Source: CAZABG01 sp964483465
Lineage (GTDB): Bacteria; Chlamydiota; Chlamydiia; Chlamydiales; Parachlamydiaceae
Assembly (NCBI GenBank): GCA_964483465.1
Contig: CAZABG010000010.1
Span: 1-48,273 of the forward strand
Direction of reading: 5' to 3'
Length of the DNA stretch: 48,273 nt
Below, one piece after another: positions 32,034 through 41,336 of the stretch (its first letter is position 1; the number at the start of each line of letters is the position of its first letter). Under the pieces are notes generated by a model. That model searched no databases. It worked only from the letters and a program-made list of their open reading frames with translations, and was not told the DNA's origin. The translations under genes and the position numbers were made by a program.

Positions 32034-34834
32034 AAATTGAAAACGACGAAATAATTCGCGAGATCTATAGTAAAGATGCTTCTATTTTCCAGATTGTTCC
32101 TGAAGGGGTTGCAACGCCTGCCACAATCGAAGAGCTGAAAGCGATCGTAAAATACGCCTATCATGAAAGAAAGAGCATTACCGCACGCGGGGCCGCAACG
32201 GGCATAAGCGGCGGATGCCTTGGCAAAGGGATTGTTATAGACGTATCCCGTTATTTAAATCACATTATCGATATTGATCCGAATAACGAAGAAGCGACTA
32301 TAGAACCGGGTGTAGTTCTAGATGACTTAAACCGTCTTGCCGATAAATACGGATTAAAAGTAGGACCTGAAACCTCAACATCAAATAGGGCGACAATAGG
32401 CGGAATGGCCGCCAATAACGCTGCAGGCGCAAGATCTCTTAAGTATGGGAAAATGGTTGATCACGTCCTGGAAGTCGATCTTATCATCGATGAAGGCAGC
32501 GTCATCACTTTCAAAGAACTAACTGAAGACGAGTGGAATCAAAAGCTAGCAAAAAGAGGCCGAGAAGGAGATATATACCGCGCTTGCGAAAAAATCCGCA
32601 TCGAACTTAAAGAAGAGATTCTTAATCGCTTTCCTGCCATCGACCGCAGAGTTTCAGGCTATAATTTAGACGAACTATTAAAACCGCCGCTGAATTTATC
32701 AAAATTAATTGTTGGTTCTGAAGGAACGTTCGGCATCATCAGTCGCCTAAAAATAAAGCTGGTTAAAAAGCCTCAAATAACGGGTCTCGTGATCGTCCAC
32801 TTTCATTCGATCCTTGATTTTATGAAATCAGTCATCCATATGCTAAGGTGGAACCCGCTCGCCCTTGAAATGATTGATAAAAACATCATAAAGCTGGCCC
32901 AGACTGTTGAGCGCTTTCAACCCAAATTCTTTTGGTTGAAAGGCGATCCTGAAGCTGTCATCATCGCAGAATTTGAAGGAAATACGCTGCAAGATGTTAA
33001 ACTTAAATTATCCACTTTTGAAGCCGATCTTAGGCATCATGGTATAGGATACGCCTTCTCTGAAGTAACTCAAAAAGATAAGATGAAAGATGTTTGGGAA
33101 GTGCGTAAAGGGGGCCTTGGCCTTTTAATGTCGAAAAGAAGCTATGTGAATGCGTGCGCTTTTCTTGAAGACATGTCGATACCTCCACTAAGACTTCACG
33201 AGTTCATGAAGCACTTTCTTGATTACCTTGCCAAATATAATAAGGAAGCCGGCATTTATGGCCATGTCGGCTCTGGATGCATGCATATACGCCCTTATTT
33301 AAATCTAAAGTCGCAAGAAGACCTCGATCTTATTGCGCATATGATGGAGACCTTCTCGTCGATGGTGATTGAATTTGGCGGAGCCCTATCCGGAGAGCAT
33401 GGAGACGGGATAATTCGATCGGGCTATAACGAAAAAATGTTCGGCACAGCGCTTTATAAAGGATTTCAAGACTTGAAAGACGCCTTCGACCCTTTTCATT
33501 TAATGAATCCCGGTAAAATTGTTGGGGGTCTTAAATTTGAGGAACTGGAAGATAAGTTAAAGCTCAATCCAAAAACACCCTCTTTGAAGTTCGACACCTT
33601 TTATAACTTTGAAAAGGAAGGAGGCTTCGAGCTTGCTGTCGATATGTGCAATGGTAATGGAAAGTGCCGAAAAAAAGAATCGCTCATGTGCCCTTCCTTT
33701 CAAGCCACATTAAATGAATATGATTCGACGAGAGCGCGCGCGAACGCGCTGCAAGCTATGATGCACGAATCATTAAGCGATAAAAGCCTTGCAAACCACG
33801 CCATCCACGACATTCTCGATTTATGCCTTTCTTGCAAAGGCTGTAAAACCGAATGTCCTTCGCAAGTCGATATGGCGAAAATGAAAGGAGAATTTCTCTA
33901 CCATTATCAAAAAGAAAAAGGCGTACCTTTAAGATCTAGGCTCATCGCAAATCTTGCTCTACTGAACGAATGGTCGATGCCTTCCTTGCATAACTGGCTG
34001 ATTGAAAGGCCGTTTATTAAAAATCTCCTAAAAAAGTTTGGCATTTCCTCTAAAAGAACCCTTCCGAAACTTAGTACAGATCGCTTCTCAGAGATTTTTT
34101 ACCGCATTAAACAGCCCGAGGGAAAAAAAGTCGTTCTCTTTAACGATACCTATACCCAATTTAATAATCCGGAAATTGGGGTTAGCGCCATTAAGGTATT
34201 AAATAAATTGGGATACGAGGTGATCGTGCCTCCCTTTCAATGCTGTGGACGCCCCGCCTTTTCAAAAGGCATGCTGGAAGAAGGAAAAAAACAGGCTACA
34301 AAAGTCATCGATCGCCTAAAACCCTATCTTTCTTATCCTATTATCATCCTTGAACCTAGCTGTTTTTCTGCTCTCATCGATGAATATAAAGACCTTCGAT
34401 TAGACCTCCCCTCTTTCGAATTTCATTATTTCGATAATTTTATTGCCGATTGCATCCATCGAGGCGAGCTGCCTCTTTCGTTCCTCCCCTTTACTCACAA
34501 AGCTCTCGTGCATGGCCACTGCCATCAAAAGGCGCTGATCGGCACAGAGGGAACAATGAAAGCTATATCGGGATGCAAACCTTTGCAAGCCGAAGAGATC
34601 CCATCAGGCTGCTGCGGAATGGCAGGGTCGTTCGGTTATGAAGAAGAGCATTACGATATTTCTATGAAAATCGGCGAACTTAAATTATTGCCGACAGTCC
34701 GTTCTGCAACAACAGATACGATCATTATCGCAAACGGCTTCTCGTGCCGCTCGCAAATCAAGGATGGCGCAAGCAAAAACGCCCTTCACCTCGCTCAAGT
34801 AATCGATATGCTGATGACTAAAAGCAAAGGATGA
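32030..34834 (+). CDS. FAD-binding and Fe-S cluster oxidoreductase, YdiJ/D-2-hydroxyacid dehydrogenase type
   Basis: The 934-residue protein fuses three parts. Residues 25-230 are an FAD_binding_4 domain (RGAATGISGGCLGKGIVID and STSNRATIGGMAANNAAG). Residues about 235-520 are the FAD-oxidase C-terminal domain, ending near NPGKIVGG. Residues 535-934 are an iron-sulfur part with two ferredoxin-like Cys groups (CNGNGKCRKKESLMCP; CLSCKGCKTECP) and two CCG motifs (CCGRPAF, SGCCGMAGSFG), as in GlcF. The STSNRAT phrase resembles E. coli YdiJ, a D-2-hydroxyglutarate dehydrogenase. Likely substrates are D-2-hydroxyglutarate or D-lactate, with electrons passed to the respiratory chain. Last gene of the AST-like operon, overlapping astB by 4 bases. 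Confidence 0.88.
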   Translation: MKIENDEIIREIYSKDASIFQIVPEGVATPATIEELKAIVKYAYHERKSITARGAATGISGGCLGKGIVIDVSRYLNHIIDIDPNNEEATIEPGVVLDDLNRLADKYGLKVGPETSTSNRATIGGMAANNAAGARSLKYGKMVDHVLEVDLIIDEGSVITFKELTEDEWNQKLAKRGREGDIYRACEKIRIELKEEILNRFPAIDRRVSGYNLDELLKPPLNLSKLIVGSEGTFGIISRLKIKLVKKPQITGLVIVHFHSILDFMKSVIHMLRWNPLALEMIDKNIIKLAQTVERFQPKFFWLKGDPEAVIIAEFEGNTLQDVKLKLSTFEADLRHHGIGYAFSEVTQKDKMKDVWEVRKGGLGLLMSKRSYVNACAFLEDMSIPPLRLHEFMKHFLDYLAKYNKEAGIYGHVGSGCMHIRPYLNLKSQEDLDLIAHMMETFSSMVIEFGGALSGEHGDGIIRSGYNEKMFGTALYKGFQDLKDAFDPFHLMNPGKIVGGLKFEELEDKLKLNPKTPSLKFDTFYNFEKEGGFELAVDMCNGNGKCRKKESLMCPSFQATLNEYDSTRARANALQAMMHESLSDKSLANHAIHDILDLCLSCKGCKTECPSQVDMAKMKGEFLYHYQKEKGVPLRSRLIANLALLNEWSMPSLHNWLIERPFIKNLLKKFGISSKRTLPKLSTDRFSEIFYRIKQPEGKKVVLFNDTYTQFNNPEIGVSAIKVLNKLGYEVIVPPFQCCGRPAFSKGMLEEGKKQATKVIDRLKPYLSYPIIILEPSCFSALIDEYKDLRLDLPSFEFHYFDNFIADCIHRGELPLSFLPFTHKALVHGHCHQKALIGTEGTMKAISGCKPLQAEEIPSGCCGMAGSFGYEEEHYDISMKIGELKLLPTVRSATTDTIIIANGFSCRSQIKDGASKNALHLAQVIDMLMTKSKG

Positions 34835-34885
34835 AAAGCAAAAGGATGAAGGAGGAAGGCAGAAGGATGAATAGCGGCAGGATGA
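34826..34885. repeat. purine-rich run of GGATGA units after the operon
   Basis: Between the operon end and the convergent gene, GGATGA recurs at intervals (AAAGGATGAAAAGC, AAAAGGATGAAGG, AGAAGGATGAATAG, GCAGGATGAGC), most of it after the operon stop. The reverse form (GCCTTCATCCTTTTG) appears once more at 37193-37207, just past the end of the 467-aa gene. Function unknown; it may be a slipped-strand expansion. Confidence 0.6.
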
Positions 34886-34908
34886 GCTACTTTCAAAGGG
34901 TAGATAAT

Positions 34909-36621
34909 CTAAGGATCGTGATAAATAATCCAATGAAGGGTATTCAAACGGTCACGATTTAGATATTTTTTGTGGTCTTCACCCTTTCTAAATTTAGAGA
35001 TCAACTCAAGCACTTCTGATAAAGTGTAGTGACGATATTTTCCATAATGACTCCACATGTTAAAACCCTCATTAAAAGCCTTCGTTTTGCAAGCTTCTTC
35101 ATCATCGATTTTTTGTATCGTCATATCAAATTCTTGATAGTTGTATGGCGAAGCAGTAGATCCAAACTCATGTAGCTGCACAACTGCATTAAAGCTAATT
35201 CCCTTTTCAAAGGATGTATTTAATCCATAGGATAAACAAGGGTGAATCACGATTTCCCTAATCTCTCCCTTTGACATCCCTATAACTCCTAAAGCTAAAC
35301 CTGGAACAACTTCGTTTAAATCAATTAACTGACATCGTTTTTCAACTAAAATATTATTTTCATCATCATAGATGGCATAAGATAATTTGGTATTAGTTGC
35401 GCCTTTTAAACACTCCCCTTGACCTGATTTTAAAATTTTGAAGTGAAGTTTATCAGGAATAATTTTTAGATAATTTGCATCAGTATCAAGCTGCTGGAAC
35501 AATTTTGTTGTTTTCTCAAGGTTTTGGCTGATCTGACTCAAAGCTTCATTTTTTCTATAATCAAATTCATGATCGTCTAACGGCCTATCACTCTCCATTC
35601 CAATCAAGAAATTATCTTGGTACAATCCATCATCATCTTCCAAAATGTCCCAAATATGAGCCGCAATCAGCTTTGAATATTCATCTAAAGATTCAGTAGA
35701 TGTGTTTCCAAGTGTATTAGCACATTGAAATTCTTTTAATACATCACTCAAAAATGTTTTAGAGTTTAAAAGATTTTGAATCCTTTTTTGAGTGGCTTCA
35801 AGTTTCTCAATTAAAGGTTTTGTTTCAGGATCATTTTTTATTCTTCCAAATATAAAACCTGGTTTATCTCTTACAAGTGCTGTTGAAGAAGCTTCCAATT
35901 TTGATAGAAGTGATGAATATTCTTCCTTAAGGGTCTTAAATCCAAAACTTGGAAGAATTCGTTCTGTAACTTTTCTCGATGCAGATACAAGGATCATATC
36001 TCGAAACATTTGATTGGATATTCCGAACTCTTCCACTTTTCCTTTAAATGGAATATTCTCTCCCTGAAAAAGATAGTCTTGCAATGCTTCTAGGCGTGAT
36101 TCATAAATGGAATTATTAGTACCGAATCCTAGCAAGATACCTATTAGTACTTTAGAATCTTTTAGAGTAGAATGCCATGTAGAGTTTGGCTTCAAAAGTT
36201 CTGTCAGCAAAGAGGAAGGAGTGACTTCAGGACCGAGTATATACTGAAACAAAGACAGGTTTTTTTGAACAATAGCAAAAAATAACCCACGATTTATAAC
36301 TAGTAGGTGCTTATATTGAGGCACTAGAGAATCGGGCTCTTCATAAACATGAATAATTAAGTTTTCATTTTGAGGTTTGAGTTCTTTCCAAACTTTTACT
36401 CCCTCAAAAAGGTCAACATCCATTCTATGAAGTTCATTTTCCACATTAAATTTATCTTCAATAGAAAAACCCATTATACAAACAGGTTTAGCACCATACA
36501 TCACATATCCTGCTTCAGAGTCAGCAATTAAGGTTCGAAAAAAAGCTTCAAGAACTTTTTCCTGCTCAATGGAAAAAGCAGGAAAAGTAATTAGCATAAA
36601 AATGATTAAATATAGGTGCAT
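34909..36621 (-). CDS. secreted protein with a C-terminal FKBP-type prolyl isomerase domain and a novel N-terminal region
   Basis: The 570-residue protein has a signal peptide (LYLIIFMLITFPAFS, cut near residue 17). Residues 18-385 have no recognised domain. Residues 391-487 read as FKBP-like: LHFKILKSGQG, the strands around YAIYDDENN, VVPGLALGVIGMSKGE, HPCLSYGLN (the usual HPxLxYG) and ISFNAVVQL. The final 80 residues are again unrecognised. FKBP/Mip proteins aid folding in the periplasm or act in infection. Several classical active-site aromatics are replaced, so isomerase activity is uncertain. Chlamydiae usually have a small Mip; this much larger form is unusual. Confidence 0.75.
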   Translation of the reverse strand: MHLYLIIFMLITFPAFSIEQEKVLEAFFRTLIADSEAGYVMYGAKPVCIMGFSIEDKFNVENELHRMDVDLFEGVKVWKELKPQNENLIIHVYEEPDSLVPQYKHLLVINRGLFFAIVQKNLSLFQYILGPEVTPSSLLTELLKPNSTWHSTLKDSKVLIGILLGFGTNNSIYESRLEALQDYLFQGENIPFKGKVEEFGISNQMFRDMILVSASRKVTERILPSFGFKTLKEEYSSLLSKLEASSTALVRDKPGFIFGRIKNDPETKPLIEKLEATQKRIQNLLNSKTFLSDVLKEFQCANTLGNTSTESLDEYSKLIAAHIWDILEDDDGLYQDNFLIGMESDRPLDDHEFDYRKNEALSQISQNLEKTTKLFQQLDTDANYLKIIPDKLHFKILKSGQGECLKGATNTKLSYAIYDDENNILVEKRCQLIDLNEVVPGLALGVIGMSKGEIREIVIHPCLSYGLNTSFEKGISFNAVVQLHEFGSTASPYNYQEFDMTIQKIDDEEACKTKAFNEGFNMWSHYGKYRHYTLSEVLELISKFRKGEDHKKYLNRDRLNTLHWIIYHDP

Positions 36622-36718
36622 ATATCTTGGAGGATGGAATGATTGATCTTAAAAAAAGTTAATTATTGTTTTAATCTTAACGGGACCTTAATGACCACGA
36701 ATTATAATTATATTATAT

Positions 36719-37168
36719 ATGATATACACACATTACACTAACGAAGAAAATAAAACTATCGAGGGCTTTTCTGAAGCAAGAAAAGGCAAATTTAAGATTG
36801 ATTACGATCAAAAAATCGAATTTCTTGCTGAAACTTTCAAAGAAGATTACGCTCAAAAAGAGCGTCTTGAAAGAGTTTTTAAAGGAACCGTTTTAACTTC
36901 ATTAGTAATTACGGCGGCCTTGGGATTTTTCTTTCCAGTATCGTTATTTGTAACTATCCCCCTTTTAGCCCTATTTTCCGGGGTTACAGGCCTAAAATAT
37001 CATAACGCAAAAAAGAACATTGAAGCGCTCGAAATAAAGCAATTCAAGGATATGCTCAACACCCATGTTATAGAAGATAAAAAGGAGAAGTTAGAGCATT
37101 ATAAACAGTCTCAGCCGCTCCATTACTGCACCCTTACAAAACAATATATAAGGTTCTCGCAGTCATAA
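36719..37168 (+). CDS. small protein with a paired hydrophobic segment (Inc-like)
   Basis: The 149-residue product has a charged N-terminal half, one bilobed hydrophobic block at about 60-95 (VLTSLVITAALGFFFPVSLF, then VTIPLLALFSGVTGL) and a charged helical end with KYHNAKKNIEALEIKQF. This is the pattern of a short Inc-like membrane protein. The upstream region is very AT-rich (TATAATTATATTATATATG) with no Shine-Dalgarno, so start and regulation are uncertain. It is divergent from the FKBP-domain gene; nothing else in the 97-base gap. Confidence 0.55.
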   Translation: MIYTHYTNEENKTIEGFSEARKGKFKIDYDQKIEFLAETFKEDYAQKERLERVFKGTVLTSLVITAALGFFFPVSLFVTIPLLALFSGVTGLKYHNAKKNIEALEIKQFKDMLNTHVIEDKKEKLEHYKQSQPLHYCTLTKQYIRFSQS

Positions 37169-37198
37169 CGGTAGCGTGTACCTGTCGCTATTCAGCCT

Positions 37199-38602
37199 TC
37201 ATCCTTTTGTTTTTATCAGTCTTGGATCGGTTTCCTTAATAATGAGGCTTACATTCTTTTGATTAAATCCCTTGTAGCCTTCTCGTCGCTGCAGGTTCTC
37301 AAGATGGCTTCCCACTCCCCCTTCATGGAGGAATTTTTCTCTTTCCGCAGCTGTTATTTTACCTTCATGCACAAGTTTATCAAGACATGAAGGCTCGATC
37401 GGCCAGACTTCTCCTTTAGTGAAAGCTTGCTTGAGGTAGCTATAATCAGAGAAAGGATTCATCATATCCACATCAAGCGCTTTCAAATCTTGTTTTAACT
37501 GATCAAACTCAAATTGCGCTTCAAGGTGATGCATTCCCGATTGCAGGATTGAATCGCCATGCAGAGCGCACCAGAGACCGATAGTACCCAGATGTTTTCT
37601 TTCAGGAATAGGTTGATGGGCGAAATCGATCGCGATTTCATCCGCCGCAAGATCGACATCAAGGAATAAGACAAGGCGTATGTTATGATGCTCCATAACT
37701 TGCGCGCCCCAACCCGCCTCTTCGCCGGCATAAAAACGTTCTCTCACATGGAATCCAAGGATTTCAAAGAGACGCACTAGCTCTTTAAAATTTGTGCGAG
37801 ATGAGCGGAAGGTATGATGATCATGGTTTGCCCACCCAAGGCCAAGCCTATCCTGTCGCCCTTTTTGGATCTGCCCGGCACGATTACGGCTTTGCCAGTA
37901 TTTACGCTCGATTTCACATACAATAGAAGCCGCGACAGCTTCCCCTAGTCTTTCAACCATATTTTGAGCAATTTGCTGGGCAATGATAATCCCCTCTTTT
38001 TCCAGCTTCCTTGGTCTTGTAGACCATTTTTCAACCGCTTCAAAATAACTTGTGAGGTAATCGCCGTTTAAATAGGTAGGTTCTACATAATCAAGGCTGC
38101 GTCTTTCCACCACCCAAAAGTTTATTTCGTTTTTAGAGGAAATGAGCGCACGTCGATAGGGCGAAAAAGGCGATCCTTCAATTAGCACATGCAGGCCGTT
38201 TGCAAGTAAATAATCGGCAATTGAATCTACTGACAAGCCAAGTCCCAATTGATCATTTTCTGTAACGATTACGAGAGGAAATTGCGCCCCTTTATGATGA
38301 TATATTTTGGAGTTCGGAGTTGCGTGAAAAAGCTCAAATCCTGCGTCTTGAACAGCCTTTTCTTCTTCAATCGCAACTACCACATGATCAAGCCAGTCAA
38401 AAAGTCGCGTCGACGCATCTTTACGCATGCGAGCATCAAGCATTTTGATATCCGGATTTTCTAAGGCTCTTTGAATCGCCTTCTCAATCACTAATTCAGC
38501 CTGAGGCTGTCTTTCCCACTTAAACTTGCTGTTTATATCCATAACTTCAAGATAACTCTTCCCTAGTAAACTTTCAATCGCTGGAGGATTATTAATTTTC
38601 AA
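37199..38602 (-). CDS. unknown 467-residue protein, possible VOC-fold metalloenzyme
   Basis: The soluble protein begins with about 110 residues of helical character. In the middle, WANHDHHTFRSSRTNFKE, then LVRLFEILGFHVRERFYAGE and a block around MHHLEAQFEF, look like a glyoxalase/VOC-type metal site, as in DUF1338-type hydroxyglutarate synthases, where an early His, a later His and a Glu bind metal. I could not match the rest of DUF1338, so this is a weak lead. It has no signal peptide. It ends near the convergent Inc-like gene. I do not recognise the family with confidence. Confidence 0.7.
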   Translation of the reverse strand: MKINNPPAIESLLGKSYLEVMDINSKFKWERQPQAELVIEKAIQRALENPDIKMLDARMRKDASTRLFDWLDHVVVAIEEEKAVQDAGFELFHATPNSKIYHHKGAQFPLVIVTENDQLGLGLSVDSIADYLLANGLHVLIEGSPFSPYRRALISSKNEINFWVVERRSLDYVEPTYLNGDYLTSYFEAVEKWSTRPRKLEKEGIIIAQQIAQNMVERLGEAVAASIVCEIERKYWQSRNRAGQIQKGRQDRLGLGWANHDHHTFRSSRTNFKELVRLFEILGFHVRERFYAGEEAGWGAQVMEHHNIRLVLFLDVDLAADEIAIDFAHQPIPERKHLGTIGLWCALHGDSILQSGMHHLEAQFEFDQLKQDLKALDVDMMNPFSDYSYLKQAFTKGEVWPIEPSCLDKLVHEGKITAAEREKFLHEGGVGSHLENLQRREGYKGFNQKNVSLIIKETDPRLIKTKG

Positions 38603-38668
38603 TTAATTTACTCAAATTAATAATCAAAATGAATCGAACACAATACAATTATAATAGAGGTAACAATT

Positions 38669-40693
38669 ATGGTTGACTCGCCTGAAAACATAACTATTCA
38701 CACACCTGCAACCCCTGCCTCCGATCTTGCCCCAACTTCTGCACCTAGTCGCATTCCCTTTCCTAAACCCGCAGAACCTATAAATGTCAAAAGAGAGATC
38801 AAAGCAAAAGTCCTTACCGGTGAAAGCTATATAGGCTTCGCACTAGATCGCTTGAAATCTCTATTCATTATTAAATTCTTTCGAAACCTATTTTCAGAGG
38901 CAAAACCGCACGCTCTTACGATAAATGAAGCTAAACATAAGATCTTGTCCGATAGCCAATTCGCAAGAAAGTTTGCTATTGGTCTTAGCCTCTATTTAAA
39001 CAAAGAAGAGGTACGTCTTTTTTTAATCGAACTTGCTGAGAACTATAAAAATCTAACCGATGCGGAAAAAGAAAATCTAAATCAATTTATCAGTACCTAT
39101 GTAAAAACAGCAGATCCTGATGAGATTGATTATGTAAACGCGCCTCTTGAAAAATTATTTACATCACTAAGACAAGAGGATTTTCAAACTCGCTCTGACA
39201 CGATAATGGATCAATTTAGCTATCTATTATCGACACCTACAGGAAATGCGTCTCTTAAAACCGATCTAGATAAAATCAGAAAAGGGGTTCATTTTAACCG
39301 AGAAGACTGCCTTGATGTCATTTCAAAATCTCTGAAAAACCATGCCAAATTTTTGGTATCTCAAGTCCGTGTCTCTGAAATCGCTGAATTTAGCCGTAAT
39401 GGGGAAAATGGAAAACTCCCCTCCCTTCAACTCGCGTTAGAAGAATCGAATAGATTAATGGATGCGATAAGAAATGATATTTTTCAAGATAGCGATCAAG
39501 TAGGAATTAAAAATAGTCTCGAATTTTATATAGAACTTGCGGACAAATTATCCAATCAAGGCGATGCTCATAGTTTAATCGTTGTCTTAGCGGTTCTTTT
39601 GGACCCAGACATGGAGAGCGTCTTTTCGAATGTTAATATTTCGGAAAAACATCGCGCTCTCCTAAGCCATTTAGAAAAGAGAGCCTCCTCAATTGATAGT
39701 GCGGGACTCATTCCAGATAGACCCGAAGTCCCCTCCCTATTTATATTAATCGATCGTTCAAAGGATTTGGTAAATAGGGGCGACCTTCGTACAGTATCCG
39801 ATACCGTTTTGTCTCCTCTCGAAAACGCCTTTAACGCAATCGATCTAAGCGCTGCCGCAAGAGAGAAGCCCTTTTATAATTTGAGAGAATTTATTCAGCA
39901 GGGTTCTAAGCCGACCGATGTTAAGAAAAATCGGGAAGCGCTTGAAGCCGATATTTCCCAAATTTACCAAGTGTTAAAAAATGCCGATTCCGAAAAAAAA
40001 CTACGAATAACTCCTGACGGCCTTATCACCAAAGAAAGATCGATATTCAGTCGATTTACAGAACGCTTAGCGGGAAAAAAAGAACCCGCCCAAAAAGCCG
40101 TTCAGCATGTGCTCGCTAAAATCGATCGCGCGCTTGATCAAGATCCGGCCCAGCTTGAAAAAATTGGGCACATCATTAACTTCTTAAAGTCTCATCCTTG
40201 GTCGAAAATCGTATTAAATAAGAACGATAATCTTAACGCAGCCCTTAATCATTTAGAGCAAAAATACCTCTCAAAAATCGACAAGGAAAAAGATGCGGAA
40301 GCCCTGCACAATAGAACGAAGAACGGACTAGATATGTTAAGCAGGGAGTTACATAAAATTGCTTCAAACCCCATAACAACCGAAACTCCAATTGTCATCA
40401 GTAAAGGCTTAAGCGGAGGCTACAACTTTATTTACTTAACTAAAAATACTTCAAAAAAAGGCAGTTTTTCAAAAAATGACCTACAAAATTACTACATCTT
40501 ACTTAAAGATGCTTCAAATGATCCCGAACTGAAACCAGTTGCGCTCGAATTACTAAAAAAACTCTATGATAAAGCCTGGTTCGAAGAAGCCTTAGATAAA
40601 CACAAAAAGATCGGTGACGACATCATTCAACTTGGAAGGGAGATGTCTCAAAAATGGATGACAGTCGAGGAGGCAGGAAATGTGCCTCAATGA
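38669..40693 (+). CDS. large unknown helical protein, candidate type III secretion substrate
   Basis: The 674-residue protein has a Pro/Ser/Thr-rich N-terminus (residues 1-35, with TPATPASD and SAPSRIPFPKP), then mostly charged helices. A short hydrophobic stretch lies at about 60-75 (FIIKFFRNLF). No known domain was recognised; a weak resemblance of residues 85-150 to a RasGEF-type helical bundle was noted only as an impression. The disordered start, and the SycD-like chaperone gene starting 14 bases before its end, make it a good candidate effector or secreted partner. A GAGG ribosome site and TATAAT-like box precede it. Confidence 0.65.
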   Translation: MVDSPENITIHTPATPASDLAPTSAPSRIPFPKPAEPINVKREIKAKVLTGESYIGFALDRLKSLFIIKFFRNLFSEAKPHALTINEAKHKILSDSQFARKFAIGLSLYLNKEEVRLFLIELAENYKNLTDAEKENLNQFISTYVKTADPDEIDYVNAPLEKLFTSLRQEDFQTRSDTIMDQFSYLLSTPTGNASLKTDLDKIRKGVHFNREDCLDVISKSLKNHAKFLVSQVRVSEIAEFSRNGENGKLPSLQLALEESNRLMDAIRNDIFQDSDQVGIKNSLEFYIELADKLSNQGDAHSLIVVLAVLLDPDMESVFSNVNISEKHRALLSHLEKRASSIDSAGLIPDRPEVPSLFILIDRSKDLVNRGDLRTVSDTVLSPLENAFNAIDLSAAAREKPFYNLREFIQQGSKPTDVKKNREALEADISQIYQVLKNADSEKKLRITPDGLITKERSIFSRFTERLAGKKEPAQKAVQHVLAKIDRALDQDPAQLEKIGHIINFLKSHPWSKIVLNKNDNLNAALNHLEQKYLSKIDKEKDAEALHNRTKNGLDMLSRELHKIASNPITTETPIVISKGLSGGYNFIYLTKNTSKKGSFSKNDLQNYYILLKDASNDPELKPVALELLKKLYDKAWFEEALDKHKKIGDDIIQLGREMSQKWMTVEEAGNVPQ

Positions 40694-41336
40694 GCTTCGG
40701 GAAAAGGTCGTCGAAGAAAGAATGGAGGCTACCCATCTTAATGAACACATGCACCTGCTTCCCCCAGCTATTCAAAAGGAAAAAATAAATAGCGAAGTTT
40801 ATGAAGAAGTTATGGCGATCATTACAAGGATAGAAAGGGCCGCAACCCTTTTAGATAACGCTCCTGAACTGCAAAAGCTTGGCGAAGTGAATTGGGGTTT
40901 ATCTAAATGGGATGATACGTTTACCTATAAGGAAATATGCGGGTTTGATGAAAAACTGATGCGGTCCTTTAGAACAAAAGGAACAGAGCTGTATAACGCA
41001 GGTAAATACCGAGAAGCGTCCGACGTCTTTTTTTTGCTAGCCATGATTGACTGGAAACTCCCCTACCATTGGAGCTCGCTTGGCCACTCTGAATACTACG
41101 CAGGAAATTATCGTGACGCCATAAATGCTTACGGCTCGGCAGCTTTGCTCGATCCGAGCGACCCAAGGCCGCTTCTTCATACCGCTTTTTGCTATGAAAA
41201 ACAACACCAGTTCCAGGCGGCGATCGATTGCCTGCTTGATGCGCTTCCCTTAACCCGCGAATCGATCTACAAGGATTGGGAAGTCCAAATAAAAAACTAT
41301 TTAGAAAAGTTAAGGAGTCAAAATGATACCCATTGA
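40680..41336 (+). CDS. SycD/LcrH-type type III secretion chaperone with TPR repeats
   Basis: The 218-residue protein has an 85-90 residue N-terminal part and then three TPR-like repeats: ELYNAGKYREASDVFFLLAM, SLGHSEYYAGNYRDAINAYG with SAALLDPSDPRPLLHTAFCY, and HQFQAAIDCLLDAL. The phrases Y-x-x-G-K-Y-x-x-A, LG-x(6)-G-x-Y-x-x-A and LD-x-x-x-PR-x-x-x-H are those of SycD/LcrH/Scc chaperones that hold translocators and effectors in the cytosol. It overlaps the 674-aa gene by 14 bases and the 77-aa gene by 14 bases, so the three are one coupled unit. Its client is probably one of the two neighbours. Confidence 0.85.
   Translation: MCLNELREKVVEERMEATHLNEHMHLLPPAIQKEKINSEVYEEVMAIITRIERAATLLDNAPELQKLGEVNWGLSKWDDTFTYKEICGFDEKLMRSFRTKGTELYNAGKYREASDVFFLLAMIDWKLPYHWSSLGHSEYYAGNYRDAINAYGSAALLDPSDPRPLLHTAFCYEKQHQFQAAIDCLLDALPLTRESIYKDWEVQIKNYLEKLRSQNDTH

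Noticed and set aside
38920..39120. RasGEF-like domain in the 674-residue protein
   Set aside because: The likeness is only a helical pattern without the family's diagnostic residues.
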